A stretch of DNA of 64,000 bases. Source: Bacteroidales bacterium UBA3297 (lineage in GTDB: Bacteria > Bacteroidota > Bacteroidia > Bacteroidales > Paludibacteraceae). This document shows, piece by piece, positions 15,653 to 24,708 of the stretch. The position numbers were made by a program, and so were the translations under genes. The first letter of the stretch is position 1; each line of letters begins with the position of its first letter. Below the pieces are notes generated by a model that worked only from the letters and a program-made list of their open reading frames with translations, had not been told where the DNA came from and did no database searches. Location of the stretch: NCBI GenBank assembly GCA_002362105.1, contig DETD01000024.1, positions 85,190-149,189 on the forward strand, given 5' to 3'.

Positions 15653-16982
15653 AAGATTTTCTTTCAGCTCTAAGTAGTGCAACATAAGCAGGATCATCCG
15701 AGAAATCCGCTTCTATTTCATCAAGTTCCTCTTTTATTTTATTAGCATCCGCAGAATCTTTTTGTCCGTCTTTTACTAATTGGTAATACTTCTCAGCCAT
15801 ATCAACCATTTCATTATACTTCTTACTGCGAACTGTATCAACGTTCATCTCGTTAATGACGATTTCTTCAAGACTTCTCTTATTTGGGCTATTTTCCGCA
15901 ATCCGCCCATCAAGCGTTATCACATTCCTACTCTCTACGCTCTGTACGATGAATGGAGAATGTGTAGTAACTATAAACTGGAATTCTGGGAAAGCTGCTT
16001 GCAGATCGCTTAGTACATGCTGCTGCCAATGTGGGTGCAAGTAGAGGTCGACCTCGTCAATCAATATGATGCCAGGGGTTTTTGTCACAGCATCAATGCC
16101 GAGAAATCCGTTAAGTTGTATACAACGATATGCTATTTCTGCAACAATGTTAATCATTGACTTGAAGCCTGCACTCATTGTATCGTATGTAAGCCAATGA
16201 GGTTCCGGATCCTTAGCCATCTGTATCTGTGCAGTGAACTCTGTGTTCTTTCTGTCAATCTCTATTTTTTTGAGTGATGGAATAGCTGTACGTAACGCAT
16301 TGAGAAACGCTTCGTCAGTCTGTTCAAACTCTTTGTCCTTGGCCAATTCCTTATCAAAACGATATATCCAGTCGAAAGCACTCTTGAAATCGACCTTTTC
16401 GTCCAATGCACATTTGTAGGCTTTCTCTTCGCGTGATGCTCGTGTCTTCGTTTTTTCTGCCCCATTGTAGTTGTCAACAAGACGCGAAGCACCAAACGAC
16501 AGAAACAGTGGCAAAACTGAATTGACACCTGTGTTGTCGGCACTTCGCCGCATCTTTTCCATTTGAGCAACCACGGTCATTAACTCACCCGTATTTGTCT
16601 TGGAATTTCTGGAATTGTTAGAACTTGTTCTTGCCCATTTGATAGTCTTTTCTGCTCCTGAGTATTCCTTAGTCCCTATACAGAAATTTCTTTCAACGAC
16701 ATTAGCATTTACTTCTATCCATGGCTTTTCTGCTATAGGTTGGAAACTCTTAGCACTATTGCTATAGACACTGACGTGATCGCTTTTACTAAAATTTCTT
16801 GCGCAACCATTTATGAGTGTCAGTTCTTGCAGATAGGCGCCGAGAGCTATTTGCACGGCATGAAGCAATGTTGTTTTGCCAGTGGTATTGTCGCCCAAAA
16901 CGACGTTCATTTTAGAATCAAATGAGAAGTGTTTCTCTGCAAAGCCTCTAAAGTTCCTTATTATTATATCATTGATTCTCAT
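15636..16982 (-). CDS. ptuA: Septu ATPase PtuA
   Basis: A 448-residue ABC/SMC-like ATPase of the OLD/AAA_21 type. The start INDIIIRNFRGF is typical, Walker A is GDNTTGKTT near residue 31, a signature-like YDTMSAGFKSM lies near 270, Walker B is IILIDEVDLYLHPHW near 305, and the H-loop is VTTHSPF. It is the upstream gene of the ptuAB pair and overlaps ptuB. PtuA proteins form rings or horseshoe oligomers that hold PtuB and release it when nucleotide levels fall. No reverse transcriptase or retron RNA is seen next to it, so this is a stand-alone Septu. Confidence 0.87.
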   Translation of the reverse strand: MRINDIIIRNFRGFAEKHFSFDSKMNVVLGDNTTGKTTLLHAVQIALGAYLQELTLINGCARNFSKSDHVSVYSNSAKSFQPIAEKPWIEVNANVVERNFCIGTKEYSGAEKTIKWARTSSNNSRNSKTNTGELMTVVAQMEKMRRSADNTGVNSVLPLFLSFGASRLVDNYNGAEKTKTRASREEKAYKCALDEKVDFKSAFDWIYRFDKELAKDKEFEQTDEAFLNALRTAIPSLKKIEIDRKNTEFTAQIQMAKDPEPHWLTYDTMSAGFKSMINIVAEIAYRCIQLNGFLGIDAVTKTPGIILIDEVDLYLHPHWQQHVLSDLQAAFPEFQFIVTTHSPFIVQSVESRNVITLDGRIAENSPNKRSLEEIVINEMNVDTVRSKKYNEMVDMAEKYYQLVKDGQKDSADANKIKEELDEIEADFSDDPAYVALLRAERKSYETSR

Positions 16983-17399
16983 CGTGGTATATTTTCAAAA
17001 GCTCTTCATTTATTCTGTAACAAGTATCGATACGACTATTCGTTATGCTTGCCACCGACAAAGATAACACTTACTTTAGAAATCCTGCACATTATCTTCT
17101 CAACTCTTTTTCTTTGTTTGAAGGATTTGTCTATAATCTGATTTTTCACTAACAAAATCAGATTATTGGGAACATAAAATCATAATATAAGACAAAGCTT
17201 TTCAATCTTGATTTTCTCACAATTTAGAAGTTCGTCTTCTCGTTTACGGACTTGTTTGGACCGTAGCTTTCTCCTCCAATACGCTGACGGCTCCTATCGT
17301 GATGGTCTTTTGCGTAGACATAGTCCTCACAATTTTCAACCGATAGAGATTAACTCCTTTCTATATCAACTTATAAAATGGCTTCTATCAAAGACTTTA
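16983..17399. other. Gene-free stretch between ptuA and the array, with a 12-bp-arm hairpin
   Basis: The interval should hold the ptuA promoter on the minus strand. TAATCTGATTTT (17134-17145) and its exact reverse complement (17154-17165) form a hairpin that may end pre-crRNA transcripts coming from the right or act as an operator. The remaining 230 bp up to the array show no convincing gene. Confidence 0.55.
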
Positions 17400-20300
17400 A
17401 ATCTAATCCTTATTGTGTTGGACTATGGTCACTGAGATGAAGGAACTCTAACAAAATCAGTAACTGAAAAGTGTCTTAATCCTTATTGTGTTGGACTATG
17501 GTCACTGAGAAAAGGTAAAACTAATGTTATCTTCTTGTCATTGTTCGTCTTAATCCTTATTGTGTTGGACTATGGTCACTGAGATTAAATCCATCTCTTC
17601 GTGGTTATATTGAAATTGAGTCTTAATCCTTATTGTGTTGGACTATGGTCACTGAGTTGTGCCGTTTTGAACGGTACAAAGCAAACGTTATTAAGTCTTA
17701 ATCCTTATTGTGTTGGACTATGGTCACTGAGACAATGTTAGAAGTAGTTAATACAAGTAGAGAACCAAGTCTTAATCCTTATTGTGTTGGACTATGGTCA
17801 CTGAGCTATTTCCTATAGATGTTTCAAATGAAATAAATAAAGGTCTTAATCCTTATTGTGTTGGAAGATGGTCTCTGAGCAGTATTTCCTATAAATTTAA
17901 AACCTTAGGCAAGAGTCTTAATCCTTATTGTGTTGGAAGATGGTCTCTGAGGTTATTCATGGACAGCTTCTGCAAAAACAGAAATTGGTCTTAATCCTTA
18001 TTGTGTTGGAAGATGGTCTCTGAGCAATGCAAACTAGCAAATACTAGTCTTTGAAATGAACCGTCTTAATCCTTATTGTGTTGGAAGATGGTCTCTGAGA
18101 ATGAAAAAGAGTACAATTGTTTCACTTATCGCTGGTGTAGGTCTTAATCCTTATTGTGTTGGAAGATGGTCTCTGAGCTTTGACTGATAAACGTAAACGA
18201 TAATGTTTATACTAGTCTTAATCCTTATTGTGTTGGAAGATGGTCTCTGAGCGGGGCAAAGGTACAAACAAATACGTTTGGTATTCGTCTTAATCCTTAT
18301 TGTGTTGGAAGATGGTCTCTGAGTTTTGCCGTCTGTTTTCGTACCAAATTCAACCGATAGGTCTTAATCCTTATTGTGTTGGAAGATGGTCTCTGAGCAT
18401 TGGCCGCAGGTCGTTTAGCTTACGACGAATACGTCTTAATCCTTATTGTGTTGGAAGATGGTCTCTGAGAGGAATAATGTAAAATCAAATTAATTAAATT
18501 AAAAAGTCTTAATCCTTATTGTGTTGGAAGATGGTCTCTGAGAGGAATAATGTAAAATCAAATTAATTAAATTAAAAAGTCTTAATCCTTATTGTGTTGG
18601 AAGATGGTCTCTGAGATATTAGAAGATAGCGGTAAACTGTTGATAGGAGTCTTAATCCTTATTGTGTTGGAAGATGGTCTCTGAGTTGGTGGCTGCAATG
18701 GTAGTCACTAACATTTTGTGTCTTAATCCTTATTGTGTTGGAAGATGGTCTCTGAGGCCCACATAGACGACTATGATGGGCACGAATGGAAGTCTTAATC
18801 CTTATTGTGTTGGAAGATGGTCTCTGAGACAATGAAAACATTTAATTACAAATTCGGTGAGTACCGTCTTAATCCTTATTGTGTTGGAAGATGGTCTCTG
18901 AGTTCTGTATCTTCTCTAAGGCAAGTAGAGAAGAATTGTCTTAATCCTTATTGTGTTGGAAGATGGTCTCTGAGTACTACTCCTCCAAGAAGAAGGAGCA
19001 GTAGAGTATACTGTCTTAATCCTTATTGTGTTGGAAGATGGTCTCTGAGGTATAGGTATTGTAGGTAATCGAGTAACAGATGAAGGGTCTTAATCCTTAT
19101 TGTGTTGGAAGATGGTCTCTGAGCTTGGATTTCCAAGTCTCTACAGGCAGAATGTAAAACGGTCTTAATCCTTATTGTGTTGGAAGATGGTCTCTGAGAA
19201 GTAGCAAGGGAGGCTACAAGTTAACCGCCAAAATTGTCTTAATCCTTATTGTGTTGGAAGATGGTCTCTGAGGATGATGAAACAGGAGAAGTATCTACCT
19301 GCTTCTGGTCTTAATCCTTATTGTGTTGGAAGATGGTCTCTGAGATAAGGAAAACGGAGAGAGGACTCTCTTCGGTCTTAATCCTTATTGTGTTGGAAGA
19401 TGGTCTCTGAGCTGCAGCACGAGTTGTTGTAGCAAGTATTGGAATGGGTGTCTTAATCCTTATTGTGTTGGAAGATGGTCTCTGAGGGCCGCTACATTTG
19501 CGGCTGGTGCTTATGCAGAAAAGAGTCTTAATCCTTATTGTGTTGGAAGATGGTCTCTGAGCCCTTGGCGCTAAAGAGGCGAAAACCTATTATAACGTCT
19601 TAATCCTTATTGTGTTGGAAGATGGTCTCTGAGTCTCGTTCGTCTTTCCCTTCTGCTTCTTTTCTCTGCGGTCTTAATCCTTATTGTGTTGGAAGATGGT
19701 CTCTGAGAATAATATGGGACCAACTAACAGAAAGTGAAGTTGAGTCTTAATCCTTATTGTGTTGGAAGATGGTCTCTGAGTTGCTGATTTGACCAAGAAG
19801 AAAAAAGAAGAGCACGGTCTTAATCCTTATTGTGTTGGAAGATGGTCTCTGAGCTATGCAGGTTCTGTTGGGTCAAATCCAGGCTGGTCTTAATCCTTAT
19901 TGTGTTGGAAGATGGTCTCTGAGGTGGCAAAGATTGTTGAATGCATTGCTGTAAATAACGGGTCTTAATCCTTATTGTGTTGGAAGATGGTCTCTGAGCC
20001 AGGCTGTACTGGAAAGAAACTTGGGAACTGCTGTCTTAATCCTTATTGTGTTGGAAGATGGTCTCTGAGATGTTCCAAGTAAACATACATTATGATTTTA
20101 TATCTGGTCTTAATCCTTATTGTGTTGGAAGATGGTCTCTGAGAGAACTCTTTCAAATTAACGTCCACTATGACTTAGGTCTTAATCCTTATTGTGTTGG
20201 AAGATGGTCTCTGAGCTTATGAAGTTGTTGATGATTGTGATACTATTGCAAGTCTTAATCCTTATTGTGTTGGAAGATGGTCTCTGAGTTTTGATAGGGA

Positions 20301-20650
20301 TGGATATCAAGGGAGAACCATCGACGTCTTAATCCTTATTGTGTTGGAAGATGGTCTCTGAGCTAGTAGTTGTTAAGGCTTTAAGTGTCGCTGAATTTGA
20401 GTCTTAATCCTTATTGTGTTGGAAGATGGTCTCTGAGTTAGTTTAAGTGGGACAAAACGCCATAATAAACCTCGTCTTAATCCTTATTGTGTTGGAAGAT
20501 GGTCTCTGAGATTAAATTTAGAACCAGCAAACATATAACTGTCTTAATCCTTATTGTGTTGGAAGATGGTCTCTGAGTCAATACGAAAAGAGGTACAGAA
20601 AAGAAATCCTTGCGTCTTAATCCTTATTGTGTTGGAAGATGGTCTCTGAG
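17400..20650 (-). CRISPR. CRISPR array: 45 repeats of 37 bp, 44 spacers
   Basis: The repeat on the + strand begins GTCTTAATCC and ends GGTCTCTGAG, 37 bp. Spacers are 30-41 bp. The six leftmost repeats share three changes (GACTATGGTCACTGAG at the end instead of GAAGATGGTCTCTGAG), and the very first is also degenerate at its left end, marking the old trailer end. The right end borders an A/T-rich leader next to the adaptation genes. The array should therefore be transcribed right to left, giving crRNAs with an 8-nt 5' handle ATTAAGAC, as expected for type III. Two neighbouring spacers (18470-18505 and 18543-18578) are identical. Most spacers read as sense coding sequence on the + strand. Confidence 0.97.
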
Positions 20651-21013
20651 GGTAAAAATTATAATTTACTATAAATCAGAGGACTGTTTAGACCATTTAA
20701 GACTTTTTTCCTTAATCTTGTCAAATTATTTGACCATTTTTTCGGACTGCAAAATTACATAAAATTTCAATACGTCAACGAGCCCTTGGTATATTTTTTT
20801 TACATCATACTGAATATCAATTCTTTAAATAGCAGAATTGACTACAGTCTGCAAAATATACCATCTTGTTCAAAGATATGAAAAATTACAACTTCCGATG
20901 CCGAAAAATAGGGATAAGTTTTTACTTCAAACCCGTGTAAACCGCCGCCTAAGTCTATGCTTCTTTTTGCGAATTATATGCTTTCTACAAATAACAACGT
21001 ATTATAAATTTAG
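20651..21013 (-). promoter_or_regulatory. CRISPR leader with predicted pre-crRNA promoter and a 15-bp palindrome
   Basis: The A/T-rich region right of the last repeat holds, on the minus strand, TAATTTTG (20750-20757) as the minus-7 box with TTG at 20776-20778 about 18 bp away, a plausible Bacteroidota promoter firing into the array. GTCAAAT-T-ATTTGAC (20720-20734) is a perfect palindrome about 70 bp from the first repeat. From about 20785 to 21013 no gene or clear signal is seen. Confidence 0.6.
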
Positions 21014-21021
21014 TATTTTTG
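21014..21021 (+). promoter_or_regulatory. Minus-7 box for the AAA-like/nuclease gene
   Basis: TATTTTTG fits TAnnTTTG and stands 19 bp before the ATG at 21041. No convincing minus-33 box is seen at the right distance. Confidence 0.35.
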
Positions 21022-21040
21022 CATAAACAACAGAACTAGA

Positions 21041-22606
21041 ATGACAAAACGACTATTACCCGTAGGCATACAATCGTTCGAGACCATCCGCAAACAGGGC
21101 TACCTGTATGTGGACAAAACCACGCAGATGTACAAGCTGACCAGCACCTACACGCCGTTCTTCCTCAGCCGTCCGCGCCGTTTCGGGAAAAGTCTGCTTG
21201 TCAGCACTATGCAGGCCTTCTTCGAAGGTAGAAAAGACCTGTTTGAAGGTCTGGCGGTGGAGAAACTGGAAAAAGAATGGAAGAAACACCCCGTTTTAAA
21301 GTTTGATTTCAGCGGCGACAAGCACGAAGACGCAAAATCGGTAAAAATAATGCTGGGGGACATGCTTGGCAGTTATGAGCAGGAATATGGCATAACGGTC
21401 CCTAACAACAACACCTTCGCATCGAGACTAAGCTGCCTAATACAGACTGCCCATAAAACCACAGGAGAAAAAGTGGTAGTGCTGATCGACGAATACGACG
21501 CGCCAATACTCGACGCTGTCGGGAACAATACTGCCCAAGACGAGGCCAGAAAAATAATGCGCAGTTTCTTCAGTCCGCTGAAATCAGAATCAGAGCATCT
21601 GCGGTTTCTTTTCATCACCGGCATATCCAAATTCAGCCAACTTAGCATTTTCAGCGAGTTGAACAATTTGAACAACATCAGCCTCGACGACAACTTCTGC
21701 GACCTTTGCGGACTGACGGAGAAAGAAATTGCCGGTAACTTTGCACCCGAAATCAAAGAATTGGCCGAAGCCAACCACGAAAGCGAAGACGAAGCCAAAC
21801 AACACCTGAAAAGGCTCTACGACGGCTACCACTTCAGTGCCAACGGCACAGACATTTACAATCCCTTCAGCATTGTTAAAGTTCTCTTTTCGAAAAAATA
21901 CAGCGACTACTGGTTCGCATCGGGCACGCCAACCTTCCTTTTAAGCCTTATGCAGAAACAAGATGTTGAATTTTCAGATCTGCACGACCTGAACCTATAC
22001 GAAAACGACTTCGACGCGCCAACGGAAACCAATCCCGATGTTCTTGCCGTACTTTACCAAAGCGGTTACCTTACCATAAAAGGCTACGACACACAGACCG
22101 GGCTCTACAAACTCGATTTCCCGAACAGCGAGGTAAAGAACGGATTCGCCGACTTCCTGCTTAAGCACTACGCTCCCAATAGCACACTAAACCGCCGCAA
22201 TTTAGGCATCGCGTTCACCACCTTATTAGAGAAAAACGATGTTGACGGATTTATGTTAGAGCTTCAAAAATTTCTTCGCACATTTCCCTATAATTTAGGA
22301 AAAGACTGCGGAGAAAAACACTACCAGACCATACTCTACTCCATACTCGCCACACTGGGTGTGACTGTAGAGGCCGAGATTGCTACTGCAGACGGCCGGA
22401 TAGACATGACAGCCAAATTCAAAAACCGCATTTTTCTATTCGAATTCAAACTCAATAAGTCAGCAAAAGAAGCTTTGACACAAATCAATGGGAAAAGCTA
22501 TGCCGACAAATTCATGAACGACGGCAGACCTATTACTAAAATTGGCGTTAACTTCAGCACCAAAATACGAAATATAGAACAGTGGGTGACAGAAGAACAA
22601 ACCTAG
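21041..22606 (+). CDS. AAA-ATPase-like protein with PD-(D/E)XK domain (DUF1703 type), second copy
   Basis: A 521-residue paralogue of the protein at 8164-9750, with the same order: LPVGIQSFETI and YVDKTTQM at the start, P-loop RPRRFGKS near residue 49, LIDEYDAP near 150, and a C-terminal nuclease core GRIDM then FEFKL (D...E-x-K). It lies between the CRISPR leader and cas1, on the cas1 strand and 93 bp before it. Whether it belongs to the adaptation module or is a mobile passenger cannot be told here. Base composition is closer to the cas1 region than to the csx gene. Confidence 0.85.
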   Translation: MTKRLLPVGIQSFETIRKQGYLYVDKTTQMYKLTSTYTPFFLSRPRRFGKSLLVSTMQAFFEGRKDLFEGLAVEKLEKEWKKHPVLKFDFSGDKHEDAKSVKIMLGDMLGSYEQEYGITVPNNNTFASRLSCLIQTAHKTTGEKVVVLIDEYDAPILDAVGNNTAQDEARKIMRSFFSPLKSESEHLRFLFITGISKFSQLSIFSELNNLNNISLDDNFCDLCGLTEKEIAGNFAPEIKELAEANHESEDEAKQHLKRLYDGYHFSANGTDIYNPFSIVKVLFSKKYSDYWFASGTPTFLLSLMQKQDVEFSDLHDLNLYENDFDAPTETNPDVLAVLYQSGYLTIKGYDTQTGLYKLDFPNSEVKNGFADFLLKHYAPNSTLNRRNLGIAFTTLLEKNDVDGFMLELQKFLRTFPYNLGKDCGEKHYQTILYSILATLGVTVEAEIATADGRIDMTAKFKNRIFLFEFKLNKSAKEALTQINGKSYADKFMNDGRPITKIGVNFSTKIRNIEQWVTEEQT

Positions 22607-22647
22607 TTATCTTGTCATACCACCAACAAAAAAACAACACCTGCGCA

Positions 22648-22672
22648 CAGAACGCCACACTGGAACGTTCTG
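22648..22672. repeat. Inverted repeat upstream of cas1
   Basis: CAGAACG (22648-22654) and CGTTCTG (22666-22672) are reverse complements 11 bp apart, 28 bp before the cas1 ATG. It may be an attenuator, a weak terminator for the preceding gene or an operator; no T run follows. Confidence 0.4.
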
Positions 22673-22699
22673 AACATGAAACAATTAACCTAATTCACC

Positions 22700-23683
22700 A
22701 TGGAACTCGTTTTAAACAGTTACGGGGCCTCGCTCAGCCGCGACAACGAAGGATTTATCATCGTCAACCAAGACGGCAAACAGCGTATTCCGACCGATGG
22801 CATCCGCAGCATACAAATCAGCCGCGGGGCACAAATCACCAGCGACGCGGTTATGCTGGCTGTTGAGAAGGAAATTGAAGTTATTTTTACCGACAAGGGG
22901 GGCAACGTCATCGGCCGCATCTGGAGTCCCAAATACGGTTCGGTTTCAACCATCCGCAAAGGCCAGCTCAACTTCACTTTCAGCCACGAAGCGGTAAACT
23001 GGATAAAAAGCACCATCACCAAAAAGATGGAAAACCAGCAAGCCCTGCTACTGATGATGAAGACCGACGACCCCGCTACCGACAAAATAATCGGCAAAAG
23101 CATTTCAAAAATCAACGACTACCGCAACAAGGTGAGCGCACTCGACGGTGAGGTTGTGAGCGACATTGCGGCCACTCTGCGCGGGTGGGAGGGGCAGGCC
23201 AGCAAAATCTACTTCAACGCCCTTAACACCTTCATTCCTCAAGAATACCGTTTCGAGCAACGTACCCAACGCCCCGCCATGGATGTGGCAAACGCCCTGC
23301 TGAACTACGGCTACGGCATCCTCTACGGGAAAATTGAGGGGGCGCTCATCAAGGTGGGCATCGACCCCTACATTGGTGTTCTGCACCGCGACGACTACAA
23401 CCGTCCAGTCTTGGTCTACGACGTGATTGAACTATACCGTGTATGGATTGACTACGTGGTCTACACCCTTCTGGCCCAGAACGTGGTGAGCGACGCCTAC
23501 TACGAGGTGCGTGAAGACGGCAGCTACTGGCTGGAGGGACTGGGACGAAGGGTCTTGATACAGAGTGTGAACGACTACCTTGAAGAAACCGTTACCATTA
23601 AGGGCGTTACACGCTCGCGCTACAACCAGATGTTCCTTTACGTGCAAGAATTGGCCCAAACCTTCAAAAAATTCGACATATGA
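22700..23683 (+). CDS. cas1: CRISPR integrase Cas1
   Basis: A 327-residue Cas1 without fused domains. The start MELVLNSYGASLSRD and the DGIRSIQIS/GAQITSDAV beta-rich region form the N-terminal domain. The catalytic residues of the helical domain are E164 in RGWEGQASK, H229 in VLHRDDYNRP and D241 in VYDVIELYR. With Cas2 it integrates new spacers at the leader end of the array. Its TGA overlaps the ATG of the primase-polymerase gene (ATGA), so the two are translationally coupled. Confidence 0.97.
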   Translation: MELVLNSYGASLSRDNEGFIIVNQDGKQRIPTDGIRSIQISRGAQITSDAVMLAVEKEIEVIFTDKGGNVIGRIWSPKYGSVSTIRKGQLNFTFSHEAVNWIKSTITKKMENQQALLLMMKTDDPATDKIIGKSISKINDYRNKVSALDGEVVSDIAATLRGWEGQASKIYFNALNTFIPQEYRFEQRTQRPAMDVANALLNYGYGILYGKIEGALIKVGIDPYIGVLHRDDYNRPVLVYDVIELYRVWIDYVVYTLLAQNVVSDAYYEVREDGSYWLEGLGRRVLIQSVNDYLEETVTIKGVTRSRYNQMFLYVQELAQTFKKFDI

Positions 23684-24708
23684 TAATGGTTGGTAAAAAT
23701 ATAGCCTCGGTGGCCGACAAAATGGTAAAGGTGAAGGAAGACTACCTCTACCAGCAACTGTGCCACCCGAAGCCTGAAATTGAAAATCTGGTGAACCAAC
23801 TGCGCATCATCTACACCCTCGACCCGAAGATGTACGGCGCACAGAAAAGGTCGCTGCCCTATTTCGTTTGCGGTACGTTTACGCCAGAATTCAGGAAAAA
23901 GGAAAATTTTGCCTACACCGAAAGCTTCCTGGTTGACCTTGATCACCTGTCTGCAAAAAAAATGAGCCTGGAGGACCTCCGCCTCCAACTTTGCAAAGAC
24001 AACAGGGTCTTTATGTGTTTCGCCTCGCCTAGCGAAGACGGGTTGAAAGTTATGTTCAAACTGAAAGACCGCTGTTTCGACGCTGGTTTGTACAGCCTAT
24101 TCTATAAGCAGTTTATTGTAAAATTCGCCACACAATACGGCTTGGAACAAGTAGTGGACCAAGTGACCAGCGATGTAAGCCGGGCCTGTTTCGTCAGCAT
24201 CGACAAGCATGCCTACTACAACCCGAACTGTGAGCCAGTAGACCTGAACGCCTATGTCGACACAAATGACCCCGCTTCCCTATTCGGTAACAAGAAGAAG
24301 GCTGAAGAAGACATGAAAGACTGGGCCACAGCACAGAAAAAGGATTCCACAAAGAAACCCGACCCCGAGAAGGAGGTGCTTGACCAGATAAAAGCCACCC
24401 TTAAACTGAAACAGGCAGAAAAGGTAAAGAAAGAGGTCTACGTACCGCAAGAGTTAAACGACATTGTGGGTGACCTAAAGGCATATATTGAAACAACCGG
24501 CATTACAACAACTGAAATAGTCAGCATCCAATACGGGAAAAAAATGCGCTTCAAACTGGGATTGAAACAAGCCGAAATCAACCTTTTTTACGGCAAACGC
24601 GGCTACTCGGTCGTTATTTCGCCACGTTGTGGCACCGACGAGGAGATGAACAAGCTACTGGCCGATATGGTGCAGAACTTTATAGATTCTTACGATGGGA
24701 ACATCTAA
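23680..24708 (+). CDS. CRISPR-associated primase-polymerase (AEP superfamily, VirE-N/BT4734-like)
   Basis: A 342-residue protein whose first 200 residues show the archaeo-eukaryotic primase catalytic pattern: DxD at D86/D88 in FLVDLDHL, S118-E-D-G-L-K123 (the SxG/K nucleotide-binding motif), and D165 with R168 in SDVSRACF. This is the VirE N-terminal/BT4734 type known in Bacteroidota. From about residue 205 follow a Lys-rich linker and a C-terminal domain (LNDIVGDL to the end) with no recognised fold. Placed between cas1 and cas2 and overlapping both, it should supply DNA synthesis during spacer capture or gap filling, as shown for CRISPR-associated PrimPols elsewhere. Confidence 0.85.
   Translation: MIMVGKNIASVADKMVKVKEDYLYQQLCHPKPEIENLVNQLRIIYTLDPKMYGAQKRSLPYFVCGTFTPEFRKKENFAYTESFLVDLDHLSAKKMSLEDLRLQLCKDNRVFMCFASPSEDGLKVMFKLKDRCFDAGLYSLFYKQFIVKFATQYGLEQVVDQVTSDVSRACFVSIDKHAYYNPNCEPVDLNAYVDTNDPASLFGNKKKAEEDMKDWATAQKKDSTKKPDPEKEVLDQIKATLKLKQAEKVKKEVYVPQELNDIVGDLKAYIETTGITTTEIVSIQYGKKMRFKLGLKQAEINLFYGKRGYSVVISPRCGTDEEMNKLLADMVQNFIDSYDGNI

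Noticed and set aside
15636..16982. Retron context for the PtuA/PtuB pair
   Set aside because: No reverse transcriptase gene or msr/msd-like RNA lies next to the pair.
17270..17340. Degenerate CRISPR repeats left of the array
   Set aside because: Only short scattered similarity (GACATAGTCCTCAC); not enough to call a repeat.
17208..17435. 75-codon frame left of the array, considered as transposase remnant
   Set aside because: It runs into the first repeat and shows no transposase motif.
17782..19068. Open frames of 60-87 codons inside the array
   Set aside because: They are made of repeated NPYCVGRWSL from the CRISPR repeat and are not genes.
20838..21026. 62-codon frame in the CRISPR leader region
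   Set aside because: A/T-rich leader sequence, no protein-like pattern, overlaps the promoter of the next gene.
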